From contig JADCFA010000023.1 in assembly GCA_020249775.1 (NCBI GenBank), forward strand, positions 186,001 through 250,000: a DNA stretch of 64,000 bases, written 5' to 3'. Below, in pieces: positions 17,291-25,124 of this stretch. The position numbers and the translations under genes were made by a program. Below the pieces are notes generated by a model that saw nothing but the letters and a program-made list of their open reading frames with translations, did not search any database and was not told the origin of the DNA. Each line of letters begins with the position of its first letter. The first letter of the stretch is position 1. Source of the DNA: Roseomonas sp. (GTDB lineage Bacteria > Pseudomonadota > Alphaproteobacteria > Acetobacterales > Acetobacteraceae).

Positions 17291-18283
17291 TCACAAATAA
17301 TCCGCCAGGCGTTGGCGATACCAGTCAAGGGAAAGCTTCAGCCCCTGATCGAGGTCAATCGCCGGCGCCCAGCCGGTCGCGTGGCGGAAGGCACGATCAT
17401 CGGCGGCGTAGGATCCGATATCAATCGGCGCCCGATCGGCAGGAAATTCGCGTGTCTCAAAACTACCCTCACCGCCATTGGCAGCGATCAGCTTCGCGGC
17501 CAGATCCAGAAGGGAAATCGGCGGGCTGCCACCGATATTGAACACCTGGCCGGATACATCGGGCTTACCGGATTGCTCGGCCGCCATCAGAAAGGCGCTG
17601 GTGACATCATCCACGTAAGTCAGGTCGCGGAGCTGCGCGCCGCCCCAGACTTCGAAGGCTTCGCTTTCCAGCACGCGGCGGATCCAGATGCCCAAAAAGG
17701 TCTGGCGTGCATCACGAATACGCAGCCTTGGCCCGTAGCAATTGGTCAAGCGCAGAGACACCACGGGCCGATGCAGCACACGGTTTTCCAAAAGCCAATA
17801 TTGCTCACCCGCCCATTTGGAAACGCCATTGGCATCGGGCGGGTTCACTGGATGAAGCTCATCCACCGGCAGGCTGCGCGGCCGGCCATAGAATTGCCTT
17901 GTGGAAGCATGCACCACGATTGCTTTCGGTGCCGCTTCACGCATCACGCCAATCAGGCGCACCTGAGCGACGGCATTGATCGCGATATCGGCAACGGGGT
18001 CCTTCTGCCCGCCCATATGGCTGGTTTGCGCCGCCATATTGAACAGCACATCAATGCCTTCACAAAGGGAATGCAATTCCGTGTCGCGAATATCGCCGCG
18101 CACCAGCAAAACGCCCGCCCCTTCCAGATTGCGCGCGGAGGCCCCGCCATCTGGCATCATGGCATCCAGCGCGGTGACACGCGCCCCCATGCCGGCCAAG
18201 GCGTGACATAGGTTGGAGCCAAGAAAGCCCGCCCCCCCGGTCACGAGAACCCGTTTCCCTTGCCAATAGGCTGGCGTTACCAT
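17291..18283 (-). CDS. NAD-dependent sugar epimerase/dehydratase (extended SDR) with Asn at the catalytic Tyr position
   Basis: This 330-residue extended short-chain dehydrogenase acts on a nucleotide sugar. The NAD site GGAGFLGSNL lies near residue 16, DIRD and the NMAAQTSHM segment follow, and LTNCYGPRLR and RDLTYVDDV are in the expected places. The active-site segment reads DANGVSKWAGEQY where most relatives have YxxxK, so the tyrosine is replaced by asparagine while the lysine is kept. STRQFYG provides the serine/threonine region. It is the first gene of the leftward sugar cassette. Product specificity (for example a UDP- or GDP-hexose 4-epimerase or 4,6-dehydratase) cannot be read from sequence. 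Confidence 0.88.
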   Translation of the reverse strand: MVTPAYWQGKRVLVTGGAGFLGSNLCHALAGMGARVTALDAMMPDGGASARNLEGAGVLLVRGDIRDTELHSLCEGIDVLFNMAAQTSHMGGQKDPVADIAINAVAQVRLIGVMREAAPKAIVVHASTRQFYGRPRSLPVDELHPVNPPDANGVSKWAGEQYWLLENRVLHRPVVSLRLTNCYGPRLRIRDARQTFLGIWIRRVLESEAFEVWGGAQLRDLTYVDDVTSAFLMAAEQSGKPDVSGQVFNIGGSPPISLLDLAAKLIAANGGEGSFETREFPADRAPIDIGSYAADDRAFRHATGWAPAIDLDQGLKLSLDWYRQRLADYL

Positions 18284-18342
18284 GAGCAGCGATCCTAAAG
18301 CGAATGAAGGGATGCAATACCCTAATTGCGGCGGAATGGCGC

Positions 18343-19296
18343 CTATTGGCTGGCAGACCCGGGGCGTTTTTCCTCACGCTCTGTCATGCGCACGCGGCGG
18401 CTGCGCATGATTTCCGCAAAACCGAATAGCAACAGGATTTGCCCCGCCAGCACCTGCACGCCGGTCAGCAGCCTGATGCCATCATCATGCGGCGTCACAT
18501 CGCCAAAGCCGACCGTCGCTTGCGTGACCAGGCTGAAATAAAGCGCATCCGGAAAACTCAGCCTGATCGGGCCGCCCTGGCCATGAAATAAGGGCAGGCG
18601 GGAAAGCCCATCCGCGATGCGATAAAAGCAGGCAAAGGAAATCACCAGCAGGCTATAGAGCGTCAGGAAAGCCACCACCGGCACGGTGATGCGCCGAAGC
18701 CGGGCGAAAAGCTCCTCGGTAATCAGGGTCAGATCACTCAGCAACAAGACGACAGGGCGGACGGAGACGGTGACAATGGTCGCAATGCCGCCCATGGCGG
18801 CCAGCAGGGCCAAGCCCTGATCGAAGGAGGATAGGCGATTGAGCGGCAAGGAAAGGCTGAAGCCCCCCACCACCCAAACCGGGATCAGCCAGCGCGCCAT
18901 GCGCGGCAAATGGCCGTGATCAAAGGGTGCATCGGCTTCTGCGGCGCGGCGCAGACTATCCCGCCTAACCCAGACCGAGCCCAGAAAGGCAAAGACCGGC
19001 AATAGAAAGGCCAGGGCATGAGCCAAGGCAGGGGCTTCTGGGAAGGCCGCTCGGCCGATCACCACGAAAAGGCAGGCATAGACGGCAAGCCCCGCACTCG
19101 CGCCGAAGGCGAAATGCATGCCCTGCGGGAAGAGCAGATAGAAGAAGCCGATGGCCGTCGCGGCAATGCCAATTACCAAAAGCGGCAGGGCCCCGCCATG
19201 ATCGGCAATCCCGCCCGCCACCAGCAAGCCAAAACCGAGCGTGGCCAGGGCGGCTCGCAGCCAGCCATCCGGTCGGTGGTGCGAAGGGGGCGTCAC
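18343..19296 (-). CDS. two-pore-helix type potassium channel family protein
   Basis: This 317-residue membrane protein has six or more hydrophobic segments in its first 220 residues. It ends with an ion-channel pore unit: an outer helix (LTLYSLLVISFACFYRI), a pore loop with selectivity filter TVGFGDVTPHD, and an inner helix (VLAGQILLLFGFAEIM). The filter is the GFG variant of GYG, seen in some known K+ channels. There is no visible cytoplasmic TrkA-like domain. The GTG start at 19296 overlaps the RidA stop by four bases (GTGA), so the two are translationally coupled. Potassium selectivity is inferred from the filter. Confidence 0.8.
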   Translation of the reverse strand: MTPPSHHRPDGWLRAALATLGFGLLVAGGIADHGGALPLLVIGIAATAIGFFYLLFPQGMHFAFGASAGLAVYACLFVVIGRAAFPEAPALAHALAFLLPVFAFLGSVWVRRDSLRRAAEADAPFDHGHLPRMARWLIPVWVVGGFSLSLPLNRLSSFDQGLALLAAMGGIATIVTVSVRPVVLLLSDLTLITEELFARLRRITVPVVAFLTLYSLLVISFACFYRIADGLSRLPLFHGQGGPIRLSFPDALYFSLVTQATVGFGDVTPHDDGIRLLTGVQVLAGQILLLFGFAEIMRSRRVRMTEREEKRPGSASQ

Positions 19297-19643
19297 GGGG
19301 CCAAGGCAACCCCGGTGATTTCCACCTTCCAGGCTGGGTCCACCAGCGCGGCCTCAATCGTCATGCGGGCCGGCTTATGGCCATGATCGAGCCAGCGATC
19401 CCAGGCGCGATTCATCGCCGGCGCATCGCGGATATCGGCCAGAACCACCGTGGCCGAGAGCAAGGCGCGCTTATCCGTTCCAGCTTCGGCCAGCAGGGCA
19501 TCAATCTGTTTCAGGATATCCGCGGTCTGGCCTTCCGTATCCAGGCTGGTATCATCGGCCACCTGGCCGGCCAGCCAAATCAGCCCGCCGCCAATCACAG
19601 CGCCGGAGAGGCGTTCTTCGGGGGCAAGGCGGATGATGTTCAT
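19293..19643 (-). CDS. RidA/YjgF-family protein
   Basis: This 116-residue RidA-family protein contains the family core GLIWLAGQVADD near residues 20-31. The C-terminal MTIEAALVDPAWKVEI has the glutamate of the RidA motif, but the usual arginine-containing VEVxxLP pattern is altered. Classical RidA hydrolyses reactive enamines and imines from PLP enzymes to protect the cell. This version belongs to the wider family (DUF-type RidA 4-7 relatives), whose substrates are mostly unknown. It is first in a coupled pair with the K+ channel gene, an unusual pairing with no clear functional link. Confidence 0.82.
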   Translation of the reverse strand: MNIIRLAPEERLSGAVIGGGLIWLAGQVADDTSLDTEGQTADILKQIDALLAEAGTDKRALLSATVVLADIRDAPAMNRAWDRWLDHGHKPARMTIEAALVDPAWKVEITGVALAP

Positions 19644-20021
19644 GGGTGCTGATCCTTTTTTGCAATGCCAATTCCTGCGCGCTTTCTCATACCGTCAATT
19701 CCCGGGAAGCAAAAACCCTTTTGGGGATGAGGCGCGCTTGCGGAACGGGAACAAAATAAATACAATCAACGCGGGGGCAGGAAGATGCGCATCTTATGGT
19801 TGTATTTTTTACGTTGTAGCTGGTTCTCCAGGGTGATTTTTAATGATGATTCCATAGAATCAGTTACTTGAAAATATTAAAGTGAAATTTTAAGAAAACG
19901 CTCTTAGGTGTCATTTTGACTCGAAGTTTTGCCATTTTAAATGGTGAATTTTGCTTGCCTTGAGCCTCATGATTCATTTTAACTAAACCTTAGGTTGTAT
20001 TCTTGAGAGGCAATTCGTGTA
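19644..20021. other. AT-rich non-coding stretch
   Basis: From about 19750 to 20010 the sequence becomes clearly A/T-rich compared with its surroundings, with runs such as TTAAAGTGAAATTTTAAG and GCCATTTTAAATGG (an inverted repeat GCCATTT/AAATGGT near 19930). No convincing reading frame, tRNA or transposase remnant was seen. It lies between two divergent genes, RidA to the left and the orphan protein at 20022 to the right, and could hold both promoters. Composition this different from neighbours is also compatible with acquired DNA or a protein-binding (H-NS-like) region. Confidence 0.5.
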
Positions 20022-20669
20022 ATGAGCGAAGCCCTGCGTAGCGATCGCAAGACCATCAGGCTCGACAACATCGTCCGGGCCCGGCTCAAAACCTGGCCAC
20101 AGCGCCCACCAGGTGCCAGCGCAAGCGCCGGCGCGTCCTGGCTGCGCGCCCGCCCGAGTGAAGGTGAACCCATCGCCCAACCCTATCTGAAGGTGCCGGG
20201 CTCTGACCGCATGCGCACCATCCCGGATGGGCTTTGGCTGCATTTCGGCGGCTCGCCGGAAGACCCTTATGCGGATATCCTCTGCATCGAAGCCTGTTCC
20301 ACTTTTCAGAATTTGCTGGATAAGCGGTCCCGCTTCGCGCCTTCTACCACTTCCTTGCTCGCCTTCTGTCCTTTGCCTTGGCTGCTTGCCCCCATTCAGC
20401 CTGGGGATGAAACGCCGCGGTGGCGCATGATCCCGGCCTGTGTCGCGGAGCCCGCGTCCGGGCTGACGCTGCCGGTGCGCGATATCCGTGTGCTTTATGG
20501 CTTGCAGCGGGAACATTACGCCGGCTTCGCGCGCAACCAGGTGCCGCAGCCGCATGAGTATTTCTGCCCGATGGAGGCGCTGACCGCGCATGAGGGGCAT
20601 GAAAACCCATCCATGCGGTCGCTGATTGCCCGCGCTTCCATGTCCTCGGCCTTCATGGACCCGCCTTAG
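20022..20669 (+). CDS. hypothetical protein of 215 residues
   Basis: I do not recognise a family. The protein has a basic, Ala/Pro-rich N-terminal 45 residues and then a more regular, apparently soluble part. It is rich in Trp, Phe and Pro and contains DGLWLHFGGSPEDPYADI and LAFCPLPWLLAPIQ. There is no signal peptide or clear membrane helix. The ATG follows a GAGAGG sequence eleven bases upstream. Codon use in the gene is GC-rich like the rest of the window, in contrast with the AT-rich DNA just before it. No operon partner is present; the next gene is convergent. Confidence 0.6.
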   Translation: MSEALRSDRKTIRLDNIVRARLKTWPQRPPGASASAGASWLRARPSEGEPIAQPYLKVPGSDRMRTIPDGLWLHFGGSPEDPYADILCIEACSTFQNLLDKRSRFAPSTTSLLAFCPLPWLLAPIQPGDETPRWRMIPACVAEPASGLTLPVRDIRVLYGLQREHYAGFARNQVPQPHEYFCPMEALTAHEGHENPSMRSLIARASMSSAFMDPP

Positions 20670-20736
20670 CGCGGGTTACGCTCACATGGGTTCACGCAAG
20701 CCGCTCTACATTGTTGTTTTTCGAACATCTTCACAG

Positions 20737-20758
20737 GTTCAGATGATTCCATCTGAAC
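20737..20758. repeat. perfect 9-bp inverted repeat at the 3' end of gntK
   Basis: GTTCAGATG-attc-CATCTGAAC is a perfect nine-base-pair stem with a four-base loop. It overlaps the last codons and stop of the gluconokinase gene and sits between that gene and the convergent orphan gene. There is no adjacent T-run on either strand, so it is not a classical intrinsic terminator. It may stabilise or end transcripts from one or both sides. Confidence 0.6.
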
Positions 20759-21293
20759 GTGATCTGGTCGAGATTGGAGGAGTGGGCCCGCCTTGGGCCA
20801 GATGTTCCAGCGCGGCGGCCACCACGTCATGGGGGGAAGACAATACCGAGATCGTCACGGCATCCGCCTCTGCGGCCGGGTCTTCCAGGGTGGCGAATTG
20901 GCTCGCCATCAGGGATGGTGGCATGAAATGTCCCTGACGGGCTGCCTGGCGCTTGGCAATCACCTCGGGCGCGCCGGCCAGATGCAGGAATAGAAGATCA
21001 TTATGCCCGGCGCGCAGCCGTTCCCGATAAGCGCGCCGCAGCGCCGAACAGGCCACCACCACGGGCTGCGCTGCCTGGCGCGCCGTGGCGATATGCGCGG
21101 CAATCGCATCCAACCAGGGCCAGCGATCCGCATCCGTCAGCGGCTGACCAGAGGCCATTTTCGCAACATTGGCCGCCGGGTGAAAGCCATCCGCATCGGC
21201 AAAGGGCCAGCCCAGCTTTTCGGCCAGCAGGGCGCCAATGGTGGATTTGCCCGACCCCGATACCCCCATGACGATGATCGCGGCGGGGCGCAT
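20739..21293 (-). CDS. gntK: gluconokinase
   Basis: This 184-residue GntK-type kinase phosphorylates gluconate to 6-phosphogluconate. The P-loop GVSGSGKST is at residues 10-18. It is followed by the family's DADGFHPAANVAKMASGQPLTD substrate region and the CSALRRAYRERLR segment. HFMPPSLMASQFATLE is the conserved C-terminal gluconate-kinase motif. It begins two bases after the stop of the 6-phosphogluconate dehydrogenase gene and is read in the same direction. The two genes thus form a gluconate-to-pentose-phosphate unit. Confidence 0.94.
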   Translation of the reverse strand: MRPAAIIVMGVSGSGKSTIGALLAEKLGWPFADADGFHPAANVAKMASGQPLTDADRWPWLDAIAAHIATARQAAQPVVVACSALRRAYRERLRAGHNDLLFLHLAGAPEVIAKRQAARQGHFMPPSLMASQFATLEDPAAEADAVTISVLSSPHDVVAAALEHLAQGGPTPPISTRSRSDGII

Positions 21294-21295
21294 GG

Positions 21296-22270
21296 CTATT
21301 TCGGCTCCAGATGCCCGCCAAAACCGTGGCGCATGGCCGAAAGCGCGCGGTCGCCGAAATTGACCTGATCACGCGACCGGAAACGGGCGTAAAGCGCCGC
21401 CGTCAGCACCGGTGCCGCGACGGCGGTTTCCACCGCCTGCTGCACTGTCCAGCGGCCTTCGCCGGAATCGCCTACCTTGCCGGAATATTTCGCAAGATCA
21501 GGATCTTCGGCCAAGGCACTCGCAGTCAGGTCCAAAAGCCAGGAGGTAATGACCGAACCGCGCCGCCAGGCTTCCGTCACATCGGCGATATCCACGCTAA
21601 GGCGCTGATCTTCCGGCAATTCAGGGCTATCGGCGTGGCGCAGCAGATCGAGCCCTTCGGCCAACGCCTGCATCATGCCGTATTCAATGCCGTTATGGAC
21701 CATCTTGACCAGATGCCCCGCACCATGATCGCCGCAATGAATCCAGCCTTCTTCGATATTTGCGGGTCGTCCTTCACGCCGTGGCGTGGCGGGAATATCC
21801 CCCCGCCCAGGTGCCAGGGCGGTGAAGATCGGCGCCAAGCGTTCGACGGGTGCTGGCTTGCCGCCAATCATCAGGCAATAGCCGCGCTTCAGCCCCCAAA
21901 CCCCACCCGAGGTGCCGATATCCAGGTAATCAATCCCCTTGGTGCCGAGTGCCTTGGCGCGGCGGATATCATCCTTCCAATGGGTATTGCCGCCATCAAT
22001 CGCGGTATCGCCGGGGGCAAGCAGCCCGCCCAGTTGATCGAGCGCGTCTTCCGTCGGCGCGCCATGGGGCAGCATGACCCAAACGGCGCGCGGCGGCGTC
22101 AAGGCCGCGACCAGCCCGGCGAGGTCCGCAACACCCGCCGCGCCCTCGGCAGCCAAGGCGGCGACCGCGGTGGCATCCTTGTCCCAAACCACGGCGCGAT
22201 GCCCCGCCTGCATCAGGCGGCGCGCGATATTGCCGCCCATGCGGCCCAGACCGACAATGCCGATTTCCAT
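21296..22270 (-). CDS. gnd: 6-phosphogluconate dehydrogenase, decarboxylating (short form)
   Basis: This 324-residue enzyme oxidises and decarboxylates 6-phosphogluconate to ribulose 5-phosphate. The dinucleotide site GIVGLGRMGGN opens the protein, DGGNTHWKDD and the signature DIGTSGGVWGLKRG follow, and VKMVHNGIEYGMMQ carries the catalytic lysine region. The length corresponds to the shorter GntZ/GndA-type branch, often NAD-preferring, rather than the roughly 470-residue form. The ATG at 22270 starts directly at the nucleotide-binding fold; an upstream in-frame start at 22363 would overlap the serine hydrolase gene and is rejected. It is coupled to gntK. Confidence 0.94.
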   Translation of the reverse strand: MEIGIVGLGRMGGNIARRLMQAGHRAVVWDKDATAVAALAAEGAAGVADLAGLVAALTPPRAVWVMLPHGAPTEDALDQLGGLLAPGDTAIDGGNTHWKDDIRRAKALGTKGIDYLDIGTSGGVWGLKRGYCLMIGGKPAPVERLAPIFTALAPGRGDIPATPRREGRPANIEEGWIHCGDHGAGHLVKMVHNGIEYGMMQALAEGLDLLRHADSPELPEDQRLSVDIADVTEAWRRGSVITSWLLDLTASALAEDPDLAKYSGKVGDSGEGRWTVQQAVETAVAAPVLTAALYARFRSRDQVNFGDRALSAMRHGFGGHLEPK

Positions 22271-22286
22271 GGCTTGCGTCACCTCT

Positions 22287-23396
22287 TCAGACCAAGGCCG
22301 CGCGCACGCGACCAATAAAACCATCCATCGCCTTGGGATCGGTCCAGCGCAGCACCGCGACAATGCCGGAACTCGGGTCCACCCAGGTCAGATTGCCCCC
22401 GGCGCCCGAGGCGAAAAACGCATCCCGCGCGGCAGAGGGGAAACGCTCTCCTGATGTGTTGAGCCACCAGAGGAAGCCATAGGAAGGGTTGAGTGCACAG
22501 GCTTCAGTGGACCAGTCAAACCATTGTGCCGGCAGGATTTCACTGCCCGCCCAGCGCCCGCGATTGAGCGCCAATAGTCCGATCCGCGCCTGATCTTCGG
22601 CATGGATGGCAACGCCGCCGCCCCAATGCGTGCCGCCGGGGACGGATTGCACGCGCTGGCCATTTTCCAAGGTGACCCAGGAGGTGCGATAGCCATCCCA
22701 GCGCCACTCCCGGCTGCCGCCAATTGGGTTCAGGATGCGCTCAGCGAAAACCTCCGGCAAGGGGCGGCCAAAGCGCCGCAGCAGCGCCAAAGAAAGGCGG
22801 TTCACGCGGACGTCATTGTATTCCCAATGCGTGCCGGGGGGCTGCAATTGGCGCATCCCTTTCTTGCCCTGGCCTTCGGCGCCAAGGTCGCGGCCACGGT
22901 CAATGCTGTCCGATTTGCCGAATAGCGTGCCTTCCCATTCCGACATGTTTTGCAGCAAATGCCGCCAGGTGATCGGGGCGTTTTGGGGCGAAGCAAACCC
23001 GCCATCCTTGACGGTTTCGCCGACGCGCTGATCGAGGTCCGGGATCAGCCCATCGGCCCAGGCGATACCGGCCAGCAGTGAGAGGTAGGATTTGGCGACG
23101 CTGAAGGTTTGGCTGACTTCGCGCGTATCGCCCCAGCTTGTGACTAAAGCACCATGGCGCGTGATCAGGCCGCAAGGCGCACCGCGCGGGCTGAGGGGGC
23201 CGAGTACCTCATTATCCGGCGGCGCTTCGAAAAAGCCGCGGCCGATATGGCCGGCCAGATCATAGGGCCAGGGGGTTTCATGCGCGGCGGCGAAAGCGAC
23301 CGCGCTTTGCAATTTCGCCGCATCGAAACCGGCTTCGGCGGGGGTGGCGCTTGGCCATGCGGCCGGGGCGGGGGCGGGGAAGATCATGCTGGTCAT
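22287..23396 (-). CDS. serine hydrolase of the beta-lactamase/penicillin-binding (class C-like) family
   Basis: This 369-residue serine hydrolase has the SxxK motif SVAK at residues 99-102, in TFSVAKSYLSLLAG. A second active-site region is in EYNDVRVNRL, and a C-terminal GAGGNLTWVDP segment corresponds to the KTG-like box region. No signal peptide is evident, so it is probably cytoplasmic; such proteins are usually esterases or peptidases rather than resistance enzymes. It lies 16 bases upstream of gnd in the same direction, but no functional link to sugar metabolism is apparent. Confidence 0.85.
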   Translation of the reverse strand: MTSMIFPAPAPAAWPSATPAEAGFDAAKLQSAVAFAAAHETPWPYDLAGHIGRGFFEAPPDNEVLGPLSPRGAPCGLITRHGALVTSWGDTREVSQTFSVAKSYLSLLAGIAWADGLIPDLDQRVGETVKDGGFASPQNAPITWRHLLQNMSEWEGTLFGKSDSIDRGRDLGAEGQGKKGMRQLQPPGTHWEYNDVRVNRLSLALLRRFGRPLPEVFAERILNPIGGSREWRWDGYRTSWVTLENGQRVQSVPGGTHWGGGVAIHAEDQARIGLLALNRGRWAGSEILPAQWFDWSTEACALNPSYGFLWWLNTSGERFPSAARDAFFASGAGGNLTWVDPSSGIVAVLRWTDPKAMDGFIGRVRAALV

Positions 23397-23500
23397 GGCG
23401 GGACCATGCGGCTTTCTGCGTCACTCTCCAAGAGGGGGCGTGCTGGACCAGGGCACGGCAAAGCGGCATTGTGCTGGGCCCTTGCAGAGGAGGAAGCCCC

Positions 23501-24193
23501 ATGGATAGCGCGACCGAAGCCAATGCCGGCAGTTTGGATGTGATTTCGGATGCGATCTGCCCCTGGTGCTGGATCGGTAAGCGCAATCTGGATGCGGCTT
23601 TGGAGATGCTTTCGGAGGAGGGGCTGCACTTTAAGGTCCGCTTCCGGCCCTTCCAATTGAACCCAGAAATGCCGGCTGAGGGCGTGGATCGGCGGGAATA
23701 TCGCAGCGCCAAATTCGGCTCACTGGAAAAATCCCAGGAATTGGACCGGCGCGTCGCTGATGCCGGGCGGGTCGCCGGGCTTGAATTCCGCCATGACCTG
23801 ATGGCGCGCACGCCCAATACCTTGGAAGCGCATCGGCTGATTCGGCTGGCGGGTGGGGATGGCCGCCAGCGCGAAGTCGCCGAGGCGATCTTCCAGGCCT
23901 ATTTCCAGGAGGGGCGCGATATTGGCGATATCGCAACACTCGACGCCCTGGGTGTGGCTGCGGGCATGTCAGCGGAAAGCCTGACCGCCTTCAGCGCGGG
24001 GGATGCCGGGCGGCATGAGGTGCTGGCCGAGGATGAGGGCTATCGCCGCGCCGGGATTTCCGGCGTGCCATCCTTTGTGTTGGATCGGCATTTGCTGTTC
24101 TCCGGCGCCATGCCACCTGAGAATATCGCCGATGGGCTGCGCCGAGCGGTCGCTATTTTGCGCGAACGCGCCCGCGATGCCGCGCGGGCGTAG
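23501..24193 (+). CDS. DsbA-family oxidoreductase, FrnE-like
   Basis: This 230-residue thioredoxin-fold protein of the FrnE subfamily (cytoplasmic dithiol/disulfide isomerase-like) has the active site CPWCW near residues 21-25, within SDAICPWCWIGKR. The helical insert contains NTLEAHRLIRLA, and the C-terminal GISGVPSFVLDRHLLFSGA holds the cis-proline of the fold. No signal peptide is present, so it acts in the cytoplasm. The ATG at 23501 has a strong AGAGGAGGAAG ribosome site; longer upstream starts are unsupported. It is read divergently from the serine hydrolase and ends four bases from the convergent small SOS-type gene. Confidence 0.9.
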   Translation: MDSATEANAGSLDVISDAICPWCWIGKRNLDAALEMLSEEGLHFKVRFRPFQLNPEMPAEGVDRREYRSAKFGSLEKSQELDRRVADAGRVAGLEFRHDLMARTPNTLEAHRLIRLAGGDGRQREVAEAIFQAYFQEGRDIGDIATLDALGVAAGMSAESLTAFSAGDAGRHEVLAEDEGYRRAGISGVPSFVLDRHLLFSGAMPPENIADGLRRAVAILRERARDAARA

Positions 24194-24197
24194 GGGG

Positions 24198-24377
24198 TCA
24201 GCCCCCGCTCAGCCAGAGCGCCAGTTCCGCCGCGCCCCAGGCCAGCGCCAGCAAAAGCGTGAAATCGCGCATGGCGCTGCGCGCCTTATCGAAGCCTGCG
24301 CGGTGCGTGCGAAAGCGCACGCGCACCGGGCGTTGCGGGATAATCAGGGAGGGGTCTTGGTAAAGGGTGCTGCTCAT
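24198..24377 (-). CDS. small membrane protein (59 residues) under a LexA-type operator
   Basis: I do not recognise the family. The protein starts MSSTLYQDPSLIIPQRP and continues with a basic region (VRVRFRTHRAG). It ends in one hydrophobic segment (about residues 38-57, FTLLLALAWGAAELALWL) followed by SGG, which suggests a C-terminally anchored inner-membrane protein. There is no Shine-Dalgarno sequence. The inferred promoter places the transcript start within a few bases of the ATG, so a leaderless mRNA is likely. A perfect alphaproteobacterial LexA box lies in that promoter. By analogy with small SOS-induced membrane inhibitors of division (SidA of Caulobacter), a damage-response role is possible, but sequence similarity to them is not evident. 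Confidence 0.65.
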   Translation of the reverse strand: MSSTLYQDPSLIIPQRPVRVRFRTHRAGFDKARSAMRDFTLLLALAWGAAELALWLSGG

Positions 24378-24384
24378 GGTTTGG

Positions 24385-24413
24385 AATAGAACAAAACAAG
24401 AACAATATGGCAA
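24385..24413 (-). promoter_or_regulatory. LexA-repressed promoter (SOS box inside a sigma70 promoter)
   Basis: On the minus strand the order is TTGCCA (-35, 24413-24408), 17 bases, TCTATT (-10, 24390-24385), then seven bases to the ATG at 24377. Inside the spacer and reaching into the -10 element is GTTC-TTGTTTT-GTTC (24403-24389), a perfect match to the alphaproteobacterial LexA consensus GTTC-N7-GTTC. The -35 matches five of six consensus bases and the -10 four of six. Operator placement over the spacer is what LexA repression requires. Confidence 0.8.
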
Positions 24414-24448
24414 GGGAAAAATGGCGCCGAGACCGAAAAATTTTTAAC

Positions 24449-24991
24449 CTATTGTTTTCCTGATATTTCCGGCGGCGTGGCGGCGCCAGCCCCAAGCGGG
24501 CGCTGCATCAGCACGCTATCCACCCAGCGCCCATGCTTCCATCCCGCTGCCGTGAGCAGCCCCGCCGGGGTGAAGCCTGCACGGCGATGGAGCGCGATGG
24601 AAGCCGCATTGCCGCTATCACCAATCACCGCCACCATTTGCCGAAACCCCGCCGCCGTGCAGCGCGCAATCACTTCTTCCATCAGCGTCAGGCCAATCCC
24701 GCGCTGCCCGGCACCTGGCGCGACATAGACTGAGTTTTCCACGGTGAAGCGATAGGCAGGCCGGGTGCGATAAGCGCTGGCATAGGCATAGCCGAGCACG
24801 CCCTCCCGCGCCTCGGCCACCAGATAGGGAAAGCCGGCGGCCAGCACTGCGTCGCGCCGGCCCGCCAGCTCCGCCGGCTCGGGCGGTTCGATCTCAAAGC
24901 TGGCGAGCCCATGGGTGACCCAATGGGCGTAAATGGCCGTGATGCTCTGGATATCGGCAGGGCTGCTGTCGCGGATCAGGAATTGCTTCAT
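24449..24991 (-). CDS. GNAT family N-acetyltransferase (phosphinothricin-acetyltransferase-like)
   Basis: This 180-residue GNAT enzyme transfers acetyl from acetyl-CoA to a small amine. The N-terminal IRDSSPADIQSITAIYAHWV resembles the phosphinothricin/methionine-sulfoximine acetyltransferase branch, as does FEIEPPEP. The acetyl-CoA loop is in PGAGQRGIGLTLMEEVI, and the GNAASIALHRRAGFTPAG segment is the typical motif B. The true substrate is unknown. Such enzymes in soil bacteria usually modify amino-acid analogues. It ends 71 bases upstream of the small SOS-type gene and is separated from it by that gene's own promoter. Confidence 0.88.
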   Translation of the reverse strand: MKQFLIRDSSPADIQSITAIYAHWVTHGLASFEIEPPEPAELAGRRDAVLAAGFPYLVAEAREGVLGYAYASAYRTRPAYRFTVENSVYVAPGAGQRGIGLTLMEEVIARCTAAGFRQMVAVIGDSGNAASIALHRRAGFTPAGLLTAAGWKHGRWVDSVLMQRPLGAGAATPPEISGKQ

Positions 24992-25124
24992 GGATGGCGC
25001 TTATAGGGGGTGGTTCGAAGATTCACGATTGCCGGGCGTTGCGGCGTGATGCCTTGAGGCAAATTGCTTTATAAGTCATTGGATAGTGCAACCCGTCCGC
25101 CCGGACGCCGGGAAGGAGAGAGCC

